Shown: positions 62,801 through 64,000 of the stretch, in pieces
Position numbering within the stretch: position 1 is the first letter of the stretch
How the letters are laid out: every line of letters begins with the position of its first letter
Assembly: GCA_017590115.1 (NCBI GenBank)
Contig: JAGGNK010008226.1
Span: forward strand, 5,416,283-5,480,282
Reading direction: 5' to 3'
Source of the DNA: Montifringilla adamsi
Taxonomy: Eukaryota > Chordata > Aves > Passeriformes > Passeridae
Length of the DNA stretch: 64,000 nucleotides
Translations under genes and position numbers: made by a program
The notes under the pieces: generated by a model
What the model was told of the DNA's origin: nothing
The model's database searches: none
What the model saw: the letters and a program-made list of their open reading frames with translations, nothing else

Positions 62801-64000
62801 TATACTGTGTGTAAATTACACTGCAGAGTGTGTTTCAGCCTTTCTGTCTAACTCTCCCAGCTGTTTTGCATAAGTTATGAGTTATATGGTGTTGTATTTA
62901 TGTTCCATAGCATGAAAACCAATTTCTTTCCACCACTTGGTGCAATTCTGGTGAAATCTCTGGGGTTTTTGCCCACCAGACACACACTATCAGGCATGTC
63001 CCTCCTTTTCCCCCTTTTCCCATCTTCCTGTGATGCAGGACAAGGAGCCGGCTCTGGCTGTGGCACTGGATTTCCAGCTGCAGCTGAATTTCCAGCTATG
63101 CTCTGCCCTCTCGTGGCGTGCTGCTGACCCAGTCTTGTTTATTTCTTGCTGGTCAAAAATAAAAAATTGCCTGGTGACCCCTCAGAGCTGCTGCTGGAGG
63201 GCTGGGGTGGCAAAGTGCTGCACCTCACCCTACCTCTGTAAGCAGCAGCACACCCCAGCACCCGAAATCAGTGAGTTTACCCCCAGACAGTGTCCAAAAT
63301 AAAAGGCATGTTGTATTTTTGCCACCTGTTATACATCCTTTTATGGGTCCTCTCATCTAAAGCCTGCGCTCAGGGCCAGATGATACCTGAGACACCTCTA
63401 ATGCCAATCCTTTCCTATTTTATTAGCCAGAAATGCAGCTTTTAGCCTCTCTTTCAGACTCTTAATCCAGCCAAGCACCTCTTGTTCTTTTTTCAGACCT
63501 TCCCCTCAATAATTGTTCTATTCCTTTTCAATGTTTTCTCCTTCCCAAGCTTAAATGGAGCATTTGAGTCTTGTACAAGCCATGAGGAACCCATATTTCT
63601 ATGGATACCATCCATGATGCTGAATTTAAACATCTCAATGCAATAAAAAACAACAGCAAAGTCTGCAGTGGGCTCAGCTGATGCCTTTCCAGTCAAGCCA
63701 ACACACTTTCCCAGGTGATATGATTATTTTCCTTTCCTAAGCCTTTTCAGATGGTAAAAAAAATTTCCACCTTTTCATCTTACAGCCACATGTCCCTTTC
63801 TGCTTATTTCTCTATCTTATTTCTTCTGTGTTTTTTTGGCTGCCTTGCTTGGCTTTACTTTTTTCCATGCAATTTTGTGTCATCAATTTGTTCTCAGAAT
63901 TCCAGGATTTCACTAGACACAGCTGCAGGATTTCTTTATTTTTTTCCCATTTCTCCATTCCTTTCTGTAGCTGTTTTACCACAATCTTTGCCTCCTTGTT

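Larger units (their letters stand above)
46079..64000. other. Intergenic sequence with repeats
   Basis: No exon recognised. It contains LTR copy B, the 10-bp minisatellite, five CR1 fragments (51267, 53034, 58417, 60277, 62742) and the 165-bp repeat pair. In mammals the neighbour upstream of CPXM2 is CHST15, but I found nothing I could assign to it here. Confidence 0.55.

Overview
The window looks like non-coding-rich vertebrate chromosomal DNA, most likely from a bird and probably a songbird. The bird call rests on many 3'-end fragments of CR1 LINEs, several solo retroviral LTRs, and short exons separated by kilobase introns. The songbird level is inference only. No bacterial-style gene array, tRNA, rRNA or CRISPR array was seen.

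The only gene I can support is the 5' part of CPXM2 (carboxypeptidase X, M14 family member 2), read on the minus strand from about 27.2 kb leftwards. Exon 1 (26888-27200) carries the start codon, a signal peptide and the acidic/tyrosine-rich then lysine-rich N-terminal region. Exon 2 is a 23-nt microexon (20778-20800). A weakly conserved candidate exon 3 lies at 11959-12019. Exon 4 (5742-5851) starts the discoidin (F5/8 type C) domain and matches mammalian CPXM2 almost residue for residue. Splice sites and reading phases agree across all four (1, 0, 1, 0). The rest of the discoidin domain and the whole peptidase domain lie beyond the left edge.

The CPXM2 start sits in a CpG island (about 27.2-27.95 kb). 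The island holds a G-quadruplex motif and a 297-bp minisatellite of 8-bp units. Directly upstream is a very AT-rich block with its own 26-bp tandem repeat (28.04-28.53 kb).

From 28.5 to 64 kb I see no convincing exon. That region holds CR1 fragments in both orientations, four LTR-like elements (two with likely target-site duplications), a small CpG-dense patch at 38.35-38.47 kb, and a few TAAT/octamer-rich stretches that could be regulatory. A further LTR, sister to one of these four, lies in CPXM2 intron 3. The most unusual repeat observation is a pair of ~165-bp copies (52.3 kb and 55.9 kb), one of which is flanked by an 18-bp near-perfect direct repeat, so it appears to be a retroposed or templated insertion of a short family I do not recognise.
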